From an uncultured Paenibacillaceae bacterium (lineage in GTDB: Bacteria > Bacillota > Bacilli > Paenibacillales > DA-C8), in assembly GCA_937957685.1 (NCBI GenBank), contig CALGAO010000031.1, forward strand, positions 37,018 to 101,017: 64,000 nt of DNA, in the 5' to 3' direction. A program made the translations under genes and the position numbers. Below, one piece after another: positions 46,059 through 55,613 of the stretch. Numbering within the stretch: position 1 is the stretch's first letter; every line of letters starts with the position of its first letter. The notes beneath the pieces are model-generated. The model saw nothing but the letters and a program-made list of their open reading frames with translations, did not search any database and was not told where the DNA came from.

Positions 46059-47006
46059 TTACCGGCTGTTCTTCACCACTTCGATTACCTTGCGCACAGA
46101 AGCTGCGGAACGATCCAGCGCCTGCTTCTCCTCATCGGTCAATTCCAGCTCGATGATCCGCTCGATACCGCCGCCGCCAAGCACGACGGGAACTCCCATG
46201 AACAGATCCTCATAGCCGTATTCCCCTTCCAGATACGCGATAGCAGGAAGCAGCCTTTTCTTGTCCTTCAGAATCGCCTCTGCCATCTGCATCAAGGAAG
46301 CAGCCGGCGCATAGTAGGCGCTGCCAGTGCCTAGCAAGCTGACGATCTCCCCGCCGCCGACACGCGTTCGCTTCACGATCTCTTCGATGCGCTCCTTCGA
46401 GATCAGCTTCTCGATCGGGATGCCGCCGACATTCGTATAACGAGTGAGCGGCACCATATCATCACCATGTCCGCCGAGCACCACGCCTTGGATGTCTTCC
46501 ACCGATACGCCCAGCTCCATCGCCAGGAAGGTTACATACCGCGCTGTGTCGAGTACCCCGGATTGGCCGATCACACGGTTCTTCGGGAAGCCCAACGTCT
46601 CGTAGGCAGCATAAGTCATGGCATCGACAGGATTGCTCAGCACAATCACATAGGCATCCGGGCAATATTGCTTCACCTGCTCGCAGACGGACCGAACGAT
46701 TCCGGCATTGGTAGCCACCAGATCGTCACGGCTCATCCCGGGCTTGCGCGCGATGCCAGCGGTGATGATCACGAGATCCGATCCTGTCGCTTCGGCGTAA
46801 TCCGCTGTGCCGGTGATCCTGCAGTCATTTCCGAGTACCGGCAACGCTTCTTGCATATCAAGCGCCTTGCCTTTCGTCGGATCAGCGAGCTGCGGGATAT
46901 CGATCAGCACGATATCACCCAGTTCCCGCTCAGCAAGCAGCAGCGCCGTGGTGGCACCGGTAAAACCGGCTCCGATGATTGAGATTTTCCTTCTACTAAT
47001 CGTCAT
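46059..47006 (-). CDS. mdh: Malate dehydrogenase
   Basis: Oxidises malate to oxaloacetate with NAD+. The 315-residue LDH-like enzyme has the nucleotide-binding motif [10 protein letters not shown], the substrate loop [11 protein letters not shown] with the catalytic arginines, and the catalytic His in [18 protein letters not shown] site precedes the ATG. It forms the cluster citZ-icd-mdh, as in B. subtilis. Confidence 0.97.
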   Translation of the reverse strand: MTISRRKISIIGAGFTGATTALLLAERELGDIVLIDIPQLADPTKGKALDMQEALPVLGNDCRITGTADYAEATGSDLVIITAGIARKPGMSRDDLVATNAGIVRSVCEQVKQYCPDAYVIVLSNPVDAMTYAAYETLGFPKNRVIGQSGVLDTARYVTFLAMELGVSVEDIQGVVLGGHGDDMVPLTRYTNVGGIPIEKLISKERIEEIVKRTRVGGGEIVSLLGTGSAYYAPAASLMQMAEAILKDKKRLLPAIAYLEGEYGYEDLFMGVPVVLGGGGIERIIELELTDEEKQALDRSAASVRKVIEVVKNSR

Positions 47007-47170
47007 TCAAGCAACCTCCGTTTACCACAGTTTTCGAACACTTGCCAAACCTCTACTAATGGTTTGCCCAATTAAGGATATCTGCAATCCGCCTTGAATG
47101 CTAAACTGAGTGTATAACGGTTAATGCTTGTTGTCAGGCTGCCGACCACGCGAAACTTCCCCCGTATGTG

Positions 47171-47209
47171 CAGAAGCGCCCGTCGCAAGCACTTGCGCGG
47201 ACACTTCTG
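47171..47209 (-). terminator. Hairpin after icd
   Basis: CAGAAG (47171-47176) pairs with CTTCTG (47204-47209), with an inner perfect CGCAAG-CA-CTTGCG stem. It sits 10 bp beyond the icd stop and lacks a T-run, so it is either a weak terminator or an RNA-stabilising structure between icd and mdh. Confidence 0.55.
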
Positions 47210-47219
47210 TCATCCGAGA

Positions 47220-48521
47220 TTAATCCATATTCTTGATGATCAGGTCACCGAACTCCGAGCACTTCACTTGCGTAGCGCCTTCCATGAGTCGTGCGAAGTC
47301 GTAAGTAACCGTCTTGTTCTGGATGGTGCGGTCCATGCCCTTATAGATGAGGTCCGCTGCTTCCAGCCAGCCCATATGCTCCAGCATCATAACACCGGAC
47401 AGGATAACCGAACCCGGATTGACCACGTCTTGGTTCGCATACTTCGGAGCTGTGCCGTGAGTAGCTTCGAAGATGGCATGTCCGGTCACATAGTTGATGT
47501 TCGCTCCTGGTGCGATACCGATGCCGCCAACTTGCGCAGCCAGCGCGTCGGACAGGTAGTCGCCGTTCAGGTTGAGCGTCGCGATGACGTCGAAGTCGGT
47601 CGGACGAGTCAATACTTGTTGCAGAGCGATGTCCGCGATGGCGTCCTTGATCAGGATCTTGCCTTCAGCCAGCGCCTTCTCCTGAGCGGCGTTGGCAGCA
47701 TCCGTACCTTGCTCTGCCTTGATGCGGTCGTATTGACCCCAGGTGAATGTCTTGTCGGCGAATTCTTCTTCAGCCAGTTCGTAACCCCAGTTCTTGAACG
47801 CACCCTCGGTGAACTTCATGATGTTGCCCTTGTGAACCAGTGTTACGCTCTTGCGGCCATGCTTGATCGCATATTCGATAGCAGCGCGGATCAGACGCTT
47901 CGAGCCCTCCTCGGATACCGGCTTGATGCCGATGCCGGAGGTTTCAGGGAAGCGGATCTTCTTCACGCCCATCTCCTTCTGCAGGAACTCGATGACCTTC
48001 TTCACTTCCGGCGTGCCGGATTGCCATTCTACGCCAGCGTAGATGTCCTCTGTATTCTCACGGAAGATGACCATGTTGACCAGCTCAGGATGCTTGACCG
48101 GAGATGGTACACCTTGGAAATAACGAACTGGGCGCAAGCAAGTGTACAGGTCCAGCTCTTGTCGAAGCGCAACGTTCAGCGAGCGGATGCCGCCGCCGAT
48201 CGGCGTCGTCAGCGGGCCCTTGATCGCTACTATGTATTCGCGAATCGCAGTCAGCGTATCGTTAGGCAGCCATTCGCCGAAAGTGTTGAATGCTTTCTCG
48301 CCGGCGAACACTTCGTACCAGGCGATCTTCTTCTCGCCTTTGTATGCTTTCTCTACAGCTGCGTCAAGCACACGCTTGGAAGCTCTCCAGATGTCCGGAC
48401 CCGTGCCGTCCCCTTCGATGAAAGGCACGATCGGATGGTTCGGCACTTGCAGCTTGCCGTTGGCATCGATGGTAATCTTCTCGCCGGATGTCGGCGGTGT
48501 GAATTTTTCGAATTGTGGCAC
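47220..48521 (-). CDS. icd: Isocitrate dehydrogenase (NADP+)
   Basis: Converts isocitrate to 2-oxoglutarate and CO2. The 433-residue protein has the substrate-binding residues in [28 protein letters not shown] sequence (seen as [13 protein letters not shown]), and the metal-binding motif [17 protein letters not shown]. The start is GTG at 48521 behind AGGAGGA. It lies between citZ and mdh. Confidence 0.97.
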   Translation of the reverse strand: MPQFEKFTPPTSGEKITIDANGKLQVPNHPIVPFIEGDGTGPDIWRASKRVLDAAVEKAYKGEKKIAWYEVFAGEKAFNTFGEWLPNDTLTAIREYIVAIKGPLTTPIGGGIRSLNVALRQELDLYTCLRPVRYFQGVPSPVKHPELVNMVIFRENTEDIYAGVEWQSGTPEVKKVIEFLQKEMGVKKIRFPETSGIGIKPVSEEGSKRLIRAAIEYAIKHGRKSVTLVHKGNIMKFTEGAFKNWGYELAEEEFADKTFTWGQYDRIKAEQGTDAANAAQEKALAEGKILIKDAIADIALQQVLTRPTDFDVIATLNLNGDYLSDALAAQVGGIGIAPGANINYVTGHAIFEATHGTAPKYANQDVVNPGSVILSGVMMLEHMGWLEAADLIYKGMDRTIQNKTVTYDFARLMEGATQVKCSEFGDLIIKNMD

Positions 48522-48576
48522 TCTCGATTCCTCCTATGATTGGTGTGTTATCCATGATGCGGCGCTATCCACAGAC

Positions 48577-48616
48577 AACGGGAGTCTCAAGCGTGCGAAC
48601 GCTCAAGAATCCCGTT
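48577..48616 (-). promoter_or_regulatory. Hairpin between citZ and icd
   Basis: AACGGGA (48577-48583) pairs with TCCCGTT (48610-48616), and an inner AGCGT-GCGA-ACGCT stem extends it. It lies in the 137-bp gap between the citZ stop and the icd start and could adjust relative expression of the two genes. Confidence 0.55.
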
Positions 48617-48658
48617 ACAGCAGCGCGCCGCTCTATGAATGGCTTGATCCATCAGGCA

Positions 48659-49774
48659 TCAGGCGCGTTGATCGATCGGCACATACACGTTGTTCGTCGG
48701 GCCGACATATTCAGCCCGCGGACGAATCAGTCGATTGTCCTCATATTGCTCAAGGATGTGCGCTGTCCATCCGGATACGCGGCTCATCGCGAAGATCGGA
48801 GTGAACAGGTCGCGCGGGATACCAAGTGAAGTATATACGGAAGCCGAATAGAAATCAACATTGGGCTTGAGGCCCTTCTTGCTGGTGACAAGCTCTTCGA
48901 TAAGAACAGACATATCATACCATTTGCGATTGTTGGTCAGCTCGCACAGCTTGGCCGACATCTTCTGCAGATGCTTGGCGCGCGGGTCACCGTTCTTGTA
49001 TACGCGGTGTCCGAAGCCCATGATCTTCATCTTGTTGTTCAGGGCGTTCTCGATGTAAGGCTGGACGTTCTCGATGCTGCCGATCTCCTCCAGCATCGCC
49101 ATGACCGCTTCGTTGGCGCCGCCATGCAGCGGCCCCTTCAGCGTGCCGATCGCCGACGTAATGCCGGAATAAATATCTGAAAGCGTAGCCACCGTTACAC
49201 GCGCGGAGAAGGTACTTGCATTCAGTTCGTGATCCGCATGCAGCACGAGCGCCTTGTTCATCGCGTTAACCGAGATCTCATCCGGCTCCTTGCTCGTCAG
49301 CATGTACAGGAAGTTGTAGGCTATCGTTTGATCAGGCTTCGGCTCGATCAGCGGCTGTCCTTCCCGCAAGCGGGCGATGGCTGCCACGATGACTGGCAAT
49401 TGAGCCTGCAGGCGAATCGCTTTGCGAACATTGGCTTCCCGACTCATATCATTCGCTTCCGGATCGTACAGCGCCAGGCTCGATACGGCCGTGCGCAGCG
49501 CCGCCATCGTATTCGCATCCTTGGGATACGTTTTCATCTGTTCGATAATCGGCGCAGGGATCTTCATCTCGGCGTTCAGCTTGCCGATGAAATCCGTGAG
49601 TTCCGATTGCACAGGAAGCTTGCCAAACCATAGCAAATATACGACTTCCTCGAAGCTGGCATGCTCGGCCAGATCATCGATATTGTAACCGCGGTAGGTC
49701 AAAACACCGTCAATAATCGAACTTATCGAGGAAGTAGCTGCGACTATTCCTTCCAGACCTTTCGTTACCGTCAT
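48659..49774 (-). CDS. citZ: Citrate synthase
   Basis: Condenses oxaloacetate and acetyl-CoA to citrate. The 371-residue protein has the His motifs HADHELNAST and KGPLHGGANEAV and the signature MGFGHRVYKNGDPRAKHL. AAGGAG lies ten bases upstream of the ATG. It is the first gene of the TCA cluster and has a long leader with a strong hairpin. Confidence 0.97.
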   Translation of the reverse strand: MTVTKGLEGIVAATSSISSIIDGVLTYRGYNIDDLAEHASFEEVVYLLWFGKLPVQSELTDFIGKLNAEMKIPAPIIEQMKTYPKDANTMAALRTAVSSLALYDPEANDMSREANVRKAIRLQAQLPVIVAAIARLREGQPLIEPKPDQTIAYNFLYMLTSKEPDEISVNAMNKALVLHADHELNASTFSARVTVATLSDIYSGITSAIGTLKGPLHGGANEAVMAMLEEIGSIENVQPYIENALNNKMKIMGFGHRVYKNGDPRAKHLQKMSAKLCELTNNRKWYDMSVLIEELVTSKKGLKPNVDFYSASVYTSLGIPRDLFTPIFAMSRVSGWTAHILEQYEDNRLIRPRAEYVGPTNNVYVPIDQRA

Positions 49775-49805
49775 CCTGATTCGCTCCTTAGTCTAATGAT
49801 TCATG

Positions 49806-49862
49806 AAGAAATACCCGGCTGTGCCTGGCTCCTCAAGATTCGGGTACAGCCCAGTATTTCTT
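49806..49862 (-). promoter_or_regulatory. Leader hairpin of citZ
   Basis: AAGAAATAC (49806-49814) pairs with GTATTTCTT (49854-49862), and the inner GGCTGT/ACAGCC continues the stem. It ends about 30 bases upstream of the citZ start. It may be an attenuator or a terminator for upstream transcription; no ligand-binding fold was recognised. Confidence 0.55.
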
Positions 49863-49965
49863 ATGTGTTACGTGGATAGGACAAATGCCGAACATCCAAC
49901 AGCCGAGATGATTGCAGGCTCCTCGTTTCCCCGCCGCATGCCGCCAACGCCGATGGAAGCGTATG

Positions 49966-49990
49966 GATAAATGACCGGGAAGGTCATTTA
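49966..49990. promoter_or_regulatory. Palindrome upstream of citZ
   Basis: ATAAATGACC and GGTCATTTAT are perfect 10-base arms around GGGAA. It lies about 190 bp upstream of the citZ start and looks like an operator. CcpC, which controls citZ in B. subtilis, binds sites with ATAA/TTAT ends, but the spacing here is longer, so the link is weak. Confidence 0.4.
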
Positions 49991-49997
49991 TATATGG

Positions 49998-50012
49998 GAT
50001 TAAAGCGCTTCA
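49998..50012. promoter_or_regulatory. Candidate CcpA (cre) site upstream of citZ
   Basis: ATTAAAGCGCTTCAG keeps the AAGCGCTT core of a cre element with two mismatches to the wider consensus. citZ is under CcpA control in B. subtilis. The distance to the start is over 220 bp. Confidence 0.3.
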
Positions 50013-50376
50013 GACGCATGGCCTGACAGGCACATGGCCCAAAGTTAATAATACTGGATTTCACACGGAAAAGAAACCTGCGCGGCAGATAAAAATTCAT
50101 AATCAACAACATAACTCACAGCCTTGCGCGCTTGTCCAGCGCTTTCATGTGCCTGCAAACTTCAGCCGAAGCCGCACGGCCCAGCTCCCGAAGACATGTC
50201 AGAAAGCCGCAGACAACGTTGTCGGATGGGTTCCATCAGCTATCATACCATGTTTGCGCTGACGCCGACAACCTTTGTGACAATTCGCGCAACATGCTCC
50301 AGAAGTCATGGTCCTGGAGATCGTCATAAACCCTGCATTCCGCCGCATGTGTCCGACCTCCGGGAAACCCGGCCTC
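50013..50376. other. Non-coding stretch between citZ and the thioesterase gene
   Basis: About 360 bp without a convincing gene, repeat or RNA. Open frames here lack ribosome-binding sites and match nothing recognisable. Confidence 0.5.
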
Positions 50377-50832
50377 CTACTTAAGCTCCTGCTCCTGACA
50401 TGCCTGCCTGATCAGCGCATACAGCTCCGGCGCCTCCCGGTCGATCCTCGCCGGACGCCAGCTGCGATTCAGCCAGACATGCTTCGTATGCCCGATGATG
50501 AGCAGCTCTCCCTCCTGCTGCGAGGGATCGTCGATCCGCTCGATCCTGACCTCGAATGTCATGCGGATGTTGGAATAGTCACGGATGCGCGTCAGCACGC
50601 GGATCTGATCATCATAGCGGGCCGGCTTCAGGAACTGCATGCCCAGATCAATGACCGGAAGCAGCAGTCCCCGCTCCTCGATCTTGCGGTAAGGCATCCC
50701 CAGCTCGCGTATCATCTCCGTCCTGCCGATCTCGAACCAGGTCAGGTAATTGGCATGATAGACGACGCCCATCTGATCGGTCTCCGCATATCTCGCTTTC
50801 AGATGATGAACGAACCACCTGCTCGGTACCAT
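50377..50832 (-). CDS. Acyl-CoA thioesterase, YbgC/4HBT family
   Basis: Hot-dog-fold hydrolase of 151 residues that probably cleaves short or hydroxylated acyl-CoA esters. The active-site segment DQMGVVYHANYLTWFEIGRTE contains the Asp-x-x-Gly-x-x-(Y/F)(H) pattern of the family (split: DQMGVVYHANY, FEIGRTEMI). GGAGGGAG precedes the ATG. It lies just after the pyk terminator and is the last gene of this leftward run. Confidence 0.9.
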   Translation of the reverse strand: MVPSRWFVHHLKARYAETDQMGVVYHANYLTWFEIGRTEMIRELGMPYRKIEERGLLLPVIDLGMQFLKPARYDDQIRVLTRIRDYSNIRMTFEVRIERIDDPSQQEGELLIIGHTKHVWLNRSWRPARIDREAPELYALIRQACQEQELK

Positions 50833-50854
50833 ATCCTCTCCCTCCTCTCCATAT

Positions 50855-50900
50855 AAAAGAAAAAGCGAATCAGAACGGCACCCAGGCGTTCCGATTCGCT
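50855..50900 (-). terminator. Terminator of pyk
   Basis: A 14-bp stem with one G-U pair (50864-50877 with 50887-50900) around a 9-base loop is followed leftward by TTTTCTTTT. It lies 12 bases past the pyk stop. Confidence 0.95.
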
Positions 50901-50912
50901 CTCATTTCATGG

Positions 50913-52667
50913 TTAGGATTCATTCGCATCCGCACAGAAGATGATGCCTAGCTCTGCATAGACGGTCACTTCGGACCCTTCCTGCAGAAGATTGAGCGCC
51001 TGATCCACGCCGACGATGACCGGCTTGCCGAGGCTTAAGCCCACGATGGCCGCGTGAGACGTGATGCCTCCCGTCTCCGTGATGACCGCCGCCGCCTTCT
51101 CAAAGGCCGGCATGTAATCCTTGTCCGTGCCCGGGCAGACCAGTACGGTTCCCGGCTGCGTCTTCTCCACCGCTTCCTCCGGGCTGTGAGCGAGCACAAC
51201 CTTGCCGGTCGCGATCTTGTTGCCGATGCCCTGGCCCTTGGCGACGATCTCGCCGATGTGATGAATCTTGATCAGGTTGGTCGTGCCGGAACGGCCCACC
51301 GGAACGCCGGCCGTGATGACCACCAGATCTCCGGGCTGCACGACCTTCGTCTTCAGCGCGCTGTCCACCGCCATCTCGAACATGATGTCCGTGGAAGGCA
51401 CATGCTCGCCCTTGACCGGAAGCACGCCCCAGTTCAGGGCCATGCGGCGCATGACATCCTCGTTAGGCGTGACGGCGATGATCGGAGCTTTCGGACGGTA
51501 CTTCGACACCATGCGTGCCGTATATCCGCTCTCCGTAGCGGTGATGATCGCGTTCGCGTTCAGGTCGAGCGCCGACTTCGCCACCGCCTGGCTGATCGCT
51601 TCCGTGACGCTGATCTCCTGGGCATTGCTGAGACGATGGAAGATCTCGCGATAGTTGAGGGCAGCTTCCGTGCGTTCGGCGATGCGCGCCATGGTGCGCA
51701 CCGATTCCACCGGATATTTGCCGGCAGCCGTCTCGCCCGACAGCATGATCGCATCGGTGCCGTCGAAGATGGCGTTGGCGACGTCGCTGGCTTCGGCGCG
51801 GGTCGGCCGCGGGTTGCGCTGCATCGAATCCAGCATCTGGGTGGCGGTGATGACCGGCTTGCCGACCAGGTTGCACTTCTCGATCATGCGCTTCTGCACG
51901 AGCGGCACTTCCTCTGCCGGGATCTCCACGCCAAGGTCGCCGCGCGCAACCATCAGGCCGTCGGATACCTCGAGGATCTCGTCCAGGTTGTCCACGCCCT
52001 CCTGGTTCTCGATCTTGGAGATGATCTGGATATGGGAGGCGTTGTGCTTCTCCAGGAGCTCGCGGATCTCCAGCACGTCGCTGGCCTTGCGCACGAAGGA
52101 AGCGGCGATGAAATCGATGCCTTGCTCGATGCCGAAGACGATGTCGGCAGCGTCCTTGTCCGTGATGCCCGGCAGCGAGATCTTGACACCAGGCACGTTC
52201 ACGCCCTTGCGTCCCTTGATCTGTCCGCCGTTGACGATGCGGCACTTGATCTCCGTTCCCTGGATGTCCACGACGGTCAGTCCGATCAGGCCGTCATCGA
52301 TCAGGATGGTGGAGCCGACCTTGACGTCGTTCGGCAGATTCTTGTACGTCACATGAATGCGGTCCTTGTCGCCGAGGATCTCTTCCGTTGTCAGGGTCAG
52401 ATACTCGTTCTCCACGAGCTCGATCGGCTCTTCCTTCAGCTTGCCGATGCGAATCTCAGGTCCCTTCGTGTCGAGCAGGATCGCCACGGTCTTGCCCAGC
52501 TCCTTGCTGGCCTGCCTGATGTTCTTGATGCGGTTGCCATGCTCCTCGAAGTCTCCGTGGGAGAAGTTGAGTCTCGCCACATTCATCCCGGCCTCGATCA
52601 GCTTCTTCATCATCTCGAGCGATTCGCTGGCTGGTCCAATTGTACATACGATCTTTGTTTTGCGCAT
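50913..52667 (-). CDS. pyk: Pyruvate kinase with C-terminal PEP-utiliser-like domain
   Basis: Transfers phosphate from phosphoenolpyruvate to ADP at the end of glycolysis. The 584-residue protein has the barrel motifs ([23 protein letters not shown] with the catalytic Lys, [21 protein letters not shown]) and an extra C-terminal domain of about 110 residues with [12 protein letters not shown], as in B. subtilis Pyk. AGGAGG precedes the ATG. It follows accA by 39 bp, with no pfkA between them. Confidence 0.97.
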   Translation of the reverse strand: MRKTKIVCTIGPASESLEMMKKLIEAGMNVARLNFSHGDFEEHGNRIKNIRQASKELGKTVAILLDTKGPEIRIGKLKEEPIELVENEYLTLTTEEILGDKDRIHVTYKNLPNDVKVGSTILIDDGLIGLTVVDIQGTEIKCRIVNGGQIKGRKGVNVPGVKISLPGITDKDAADIVFGIEQGIDFIAASFVRKASDVLEIRELLEKHNASHIQIISKIENQEGVDNLDEILEVSDGLMVARGDLGVEIPAEEVPLVQKRMIEKCNLVGKPVITATQMLDSMQRNPRPTRAEASDVANAIFDGTDAIMLSGETAAGKYPVESVRTMARIAERTEAALNYREIFHRLSNAQEISVTEAISQAVAKSALDLNANAIITATESGYTARMVSKYRPKAPIIAVTPNEDVMRRMALNWGVLPVKGEHVPSTDIMFEMAVDSALKTKVVQPGDLVVITAGVPVGRSGTTNLIKIHHIGEIVAKGQGIGNKIATGKVVLAHSPEEAVEKTQPGTVLVCPGTDKDYMPAFEKAAAVITETGGITSHAAIVGLSLGKPVIVGVDQALNLLQEGSEVTVYAELGIIFCADANES

Positions 52668-52706
52668 GGTTCATGTCCTCCTAGGCTTCTGTGCGTCTTA
52701 TGGTAA

Positions 52707-53684
52707 TTATTGTATCTCATTGATGTGTTGGATAAACGCGAATTGGCCTATGGCACGGTACTTGTTGTACCGGTCCTCGCGAAGCTCCTGCTCGCTCATC
52801 TTGAGCAGAGGCTCGAGATGGGTGAGAAGTGCTTCCTTGATGTTCGCTGCCTGCTGAAGCTTGTCGCGATGCGCACCGCCTCGCGGCTCCGGTATGATGC
52901 CGTCGGCCACGCCGAGCGCCACGATGTGCTCGGCCGTGATCTTCATTGCTTCCGCCGCCTTCTTCGACTGCGTCGCATCCTTGTACAGGATCGACGCTGC
53001 CGCCTCCGGCGAGCTGACCGAATATACGGCGTTCTCGAGCATCAGGATGCGGTTGCCGACGCCAAGAGCAAGCGCCCCGCCGCTTCCGCCTTCGCCGATG
53101 ATCACGCAGATGATCGGCACGCCGAAGCCAGCCATCTCGATGAGATTGCGGGCGATGGCCTCTGCTTGTCCCCGCTCTTCCGCCGCTCCGCCAGGATAGG
53201 CGCCTGGCGTATCGATGAAGGTGATGATCGGCCGACCGAACTTGTCCGCCTGCTTCATCAGGCGCAGCCCCTTGCGGAATCCTTCGGGATGGGGCATACC
53301 GAAATTGCGGGCGATATTGTCCTTGGTATCCTTGCCCTTCTGATGACCCACCACAGTCACCGGAATGTCATTCAGCTTGCCGATGCCTCCGACGATGGCC
53401 AGATCGTCGCCATACAGCCGGTCGCCATGCAGCTCGATGAAGTCATCAAATATCTCCTGGATGTAATCCATCGTCGTCGGACGCTGCGCGTGCCTGGCGA
53501 TCATCAGCTTCTGAGACGCGGACAGATTGGCGTATATCTCATCCTCGAGCTTCTGATACCGCTCCTCAAGTTTGGCGATCTCATCGGAGAAATCGATGCC
53601 CTTCTCTGCTCCGAAACGCTTCAATTCCTCAATCTTCGTACGCAATTCTTCCAGCGGTTGTTCAAAAGGCATCTCACCCGCCAT
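52707..53684 (-). CDS. accA: Acetyl-CoA carboxylase carboxyltransferase subunit alpha
   Basis: With AccD it moves the carboxyl group from biotin to acetyl-CoA, forming malonyl-CoA for fatty-acid synthesis. The 325-residue protein has an N-terminal helical region and a crotonase-like core ([33 protein letters not shown]). The ATG at 53684 overlaps the end of accD, implying coupled translation; a GTG at 53696 and an ATG at 53672 are alternative starts. Confidence 0.95.
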   Translation of the reverse strand: MAGEMPFEQPLEELRTKIEELKRFGAEKGIDFSDEIAKLEERYQKLEDEIYANLSASQKLMIARHAQRPTTMDYIQEIFDDFIELHGDRLYGDDLAIVGGIGKLNDIPVTVVGHQKGKDTKDNIARNFGMPHPEGFRKGLRLMKQADKFGRPIITFIDTPGAYPGGAAEERGQAEAIARNLIEMAGFGVPIICVIIGEGGSGGALALGVGNRILMLENAVYSVSSPEAAASILYKDATQSKKAAEAMKITAEHIVALGVADGIIPEPRGGAHRDKLQQAANIKEALLTHLEPLLKMSEQELREDRYNKYRAIGQFAFIQHINEIQ

Positions 53685-54546
53685 TCCGCTTAACACCCCC
53701 TGTGCTGTGTAGCTCGAGGATCGTCGCCAGCACCTGTCTCAGGTCCTTGCGATGCACGACCTTGTCGAGCTGACCATGCTGAAGGTTAAACTCCGCTGTC
53801 TGAAAGTTATCCGGCAGCTTCTGGCGTATCGTCTGCTCGATGACGCGCCTGCCCGTGAAGCCGAAGGCCGCCCCGGGCTCCGCCAGGATATAGTCTCCCA
53901 GCATCGCGAAGCTGGCGGGAACGCCGCCGAACGTAGGATCTGTGATGACGGATATGTACAAACCTCGCTGCTCATTGAACTTCGCCAGAGCCGCACTGGC
54001 CTTCGCCATCTGCATCAGGCTGAGGATGCTCTCCTCCATGCGGGCGCCACCAGAGGTCGAGAAAATGATAAGCGGATACTTCTTCTGAATCGCCGTCTCG
54101 ATCGCGCGGGTCACCTTCTCGCCGACGACGGATCCCATGCTTCCGCCGAAAAACTCGAAGCTCATCGCCGCTACCACGACCGGGAAGCCGAAGATCGTGC
54201 CCTCACCGGTAATGACCGCGTCGCGGAAGCCTGTCTTCTCCGTATGCTTCTGCAGCTTCTCCGCATAGCCGGGGAACTGCAGCGGGTCCACAGACACCAT
54301 GTCGCTGTCGTACTCGAACAGGCGGCCCTCATCCAGGATCATCTCGAGTCGCTCAATCGCGTTGAGACGGAAATGATAGCCGCACGCCGTGCACACCTTC
54401 AGATTCTTGTCCAGTTCCTTGGAATACTGAATCGTGCCGCACTTGGGGCACTTGGTCATCAGACCGTCGGGAATGTCCCGCTTGGTCTTCTCGGAAGGTA
54501 TCGTGGCGTATCGTCTTTTTTTCTGGAAAATATCCTTGATAGGCAC
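53674..54546 (-). CDS. accD: Acetyl-CoA carboxylase carboxyltransferase subunit beta
   Basis: Partner of AccA, 290 residues. A zinc ribbon (Cys33, Cys36, Cys52, Cys55) is followed by the crotonase-like core ([32 protein letters not shown]). The start is GTG at 54546, seven bases after GGAGAG; the TTG further upstream lies over that site. It overlaps accA by 11 bp. Confidence 0.96.
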   Translation of the reverse strand: MPIKDIFQKKRRYATIPSEKTKRDIPDGLMTKCPKCGTIQYSKELDKNLKVCTACGYHFRLNAIERLEMILDEGRLFEYDSDMVSVDPLQFPGYAEKLQKHTEKTGFRDAVITGEGTIFGFPVVVAAMSFEFFGGSMGSVVGEKVTRAIETAIQKKYPLIIFSTSGGARMEESILSLMQMAKASAALAKFNEQRGLYISVITDPTFGGVPASFAMLGDYILAEPGAAFGFTGRRVIEQTIRQKLPDNFQTAEFNLQHGQLDKVVHRKDLRQVLATILELHSTGGVKRNGG

Positions 54547-54578
54547 TCCGCATCTCTCCAAGCGAATGTTTCATAACT

Positions 54579-54767
54579 TTACGAATGAAGAATGGTGTTC
54601 AGCACCTCTTGCACTTCGTCCAATTCGCCTTCCGGCACCAGGATCTCGTACTGCTGTTTGGTCAGATTGATCGCTCTGATCTGTACCAGGAAGCCTTCTT
54701 CCATGAGGCGATCTTTAATTCGCTCAGCTATTTTCTTCGTCGGGGCGATGTAAATTACAGTCCACAT
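54579..54767 (-). CDS. Small conserved protein upstream of accD
   Basis: Protein of 62 residues with an alternating beta-alpha-beta pattern (MWTVIYIAPTKKIAERIKDRL, then VQIRAINL, then YEILVPEGELDEVQEVL), resembling small DUF2007-type signal-transducing-like proteins. The ATG at 54767 has GGGAGG upstream. The position directly before accD suggests one transcript; a role in fatty-acid regulation is only a guess. Confidence 0.75.
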   Translation of the reverse strand: MWTVIYIAPTKKIAERIKDRLMEEGFLVQIRAINLTKQQYEILVPEGELDEVQEVLNTILHS

Positions 54768-54929
54768 CTTCATCCTCCCGTTCTATTAACCGGCAAATCT
54801 GCAATAGATAAATGATACCACAACCCGCGAATAACCCGCAACAAACCATGTCCTTGACAACAAGTCAGGTCACAGGTTGAGCACAGGCATGCTCGCGTGC
54901 GATCATATCGTCTCCGGATCGGCCCTTGG

Positions 54930-55427
54930 TCAGCGGCTCCAGTCGTATTCGGTCGCCAGCTTGCTCTTGTGCGCGATTCTGGCGGATGCGGCGGCGGCCA
55001 GGGCGGCCACCAGATCGTCGAGATAGACGTGTATGTGGTTGCCCTTCGAGTTCAGCTTGCGGATGATGCCGGATTTCTCCTTGTCGAGGTAGCCAAAGCT
55101 GGTTAGTCCGATCATCCCGTAAGCGTTGGTAATCCCCAGGGCCAGAACCTCATCGACTCCATACAGGGATTCGTCTGCTTCCATGATATCCTGCAGCGGA
55201 CGAGGCAGCAACTTCCTCTCGGCCAGCATGTCCAGGGCGACTCCGGTGAGCAGCGTATATTGTACATCCCTTTTCTCCAGAACGGCAAGCACGCTTGCCC
55301 GGCAATCCTCAAGCTTCAATGCAGGATTATAAGGAAACTGCAGCTCAAGCACGATGCTCGCGATATCATCCAGGGCAACGCCCCGTTCAGCCAACAGATC
55401 AAGCAGATAATCTACCGTCTTGTTCAT
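54930..55427 (-). CDS. Phosphatidylglycerophosphatase A-like protein (YutG family)
   Basis: Soluble protein of 165 residues related to PgpA/YutG, which may dephosphorylate phosphatidylglycerophosphate or a related lipid. Characteristic segments are the N-terminal helix (VDYLLDLLAERGV), GITNAYGMIGLTSFGYLDK and the C-terminal VYLDDLVAALAAA. I chose the ATG at 55427 behind GGGAGG; in-frame upstream ATGs would add 28 unconserved residues. It stands between dnaE and the small gene before accD. Confidence 0.82.
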   Translation of the reverse strand: MNKTVDYLLDLLAERGVALDDIASIVLELQFPYNPALKLEDCRASVLAVLEKRDVQYTLLTGVALDMLAERKLLPRPLQDIMEADESLYGVDEVLALGITNAYGMIGLTSFGYLDKEKSGIIRKLNSKGNHIHVYLDDLVAALAAAASARIAHKSKLATEYDWSR

Positions 55428-55613
55428 TGTCACGTTCCTCCCAGGCATCGGATCGATAGCAATGACAGGCATGTACATCATTGTATGCGTCCAGCCCGGG
55501 AAATGTGACAATATCTTGCGGGTGCGGCGCAGACGACATCTCCCCGATTCGTCGGGGCTGCCTGAAGCGCGCCTGCAGGCGATGCCGTGTGCGGCCAGAG
55601 GTCACCTTTCGGT

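Noticed and set aside
49966..49990. Terminator at the palindrome upstream of citZ
   Set aside because: No T-run on either strand; an operator is more likely.
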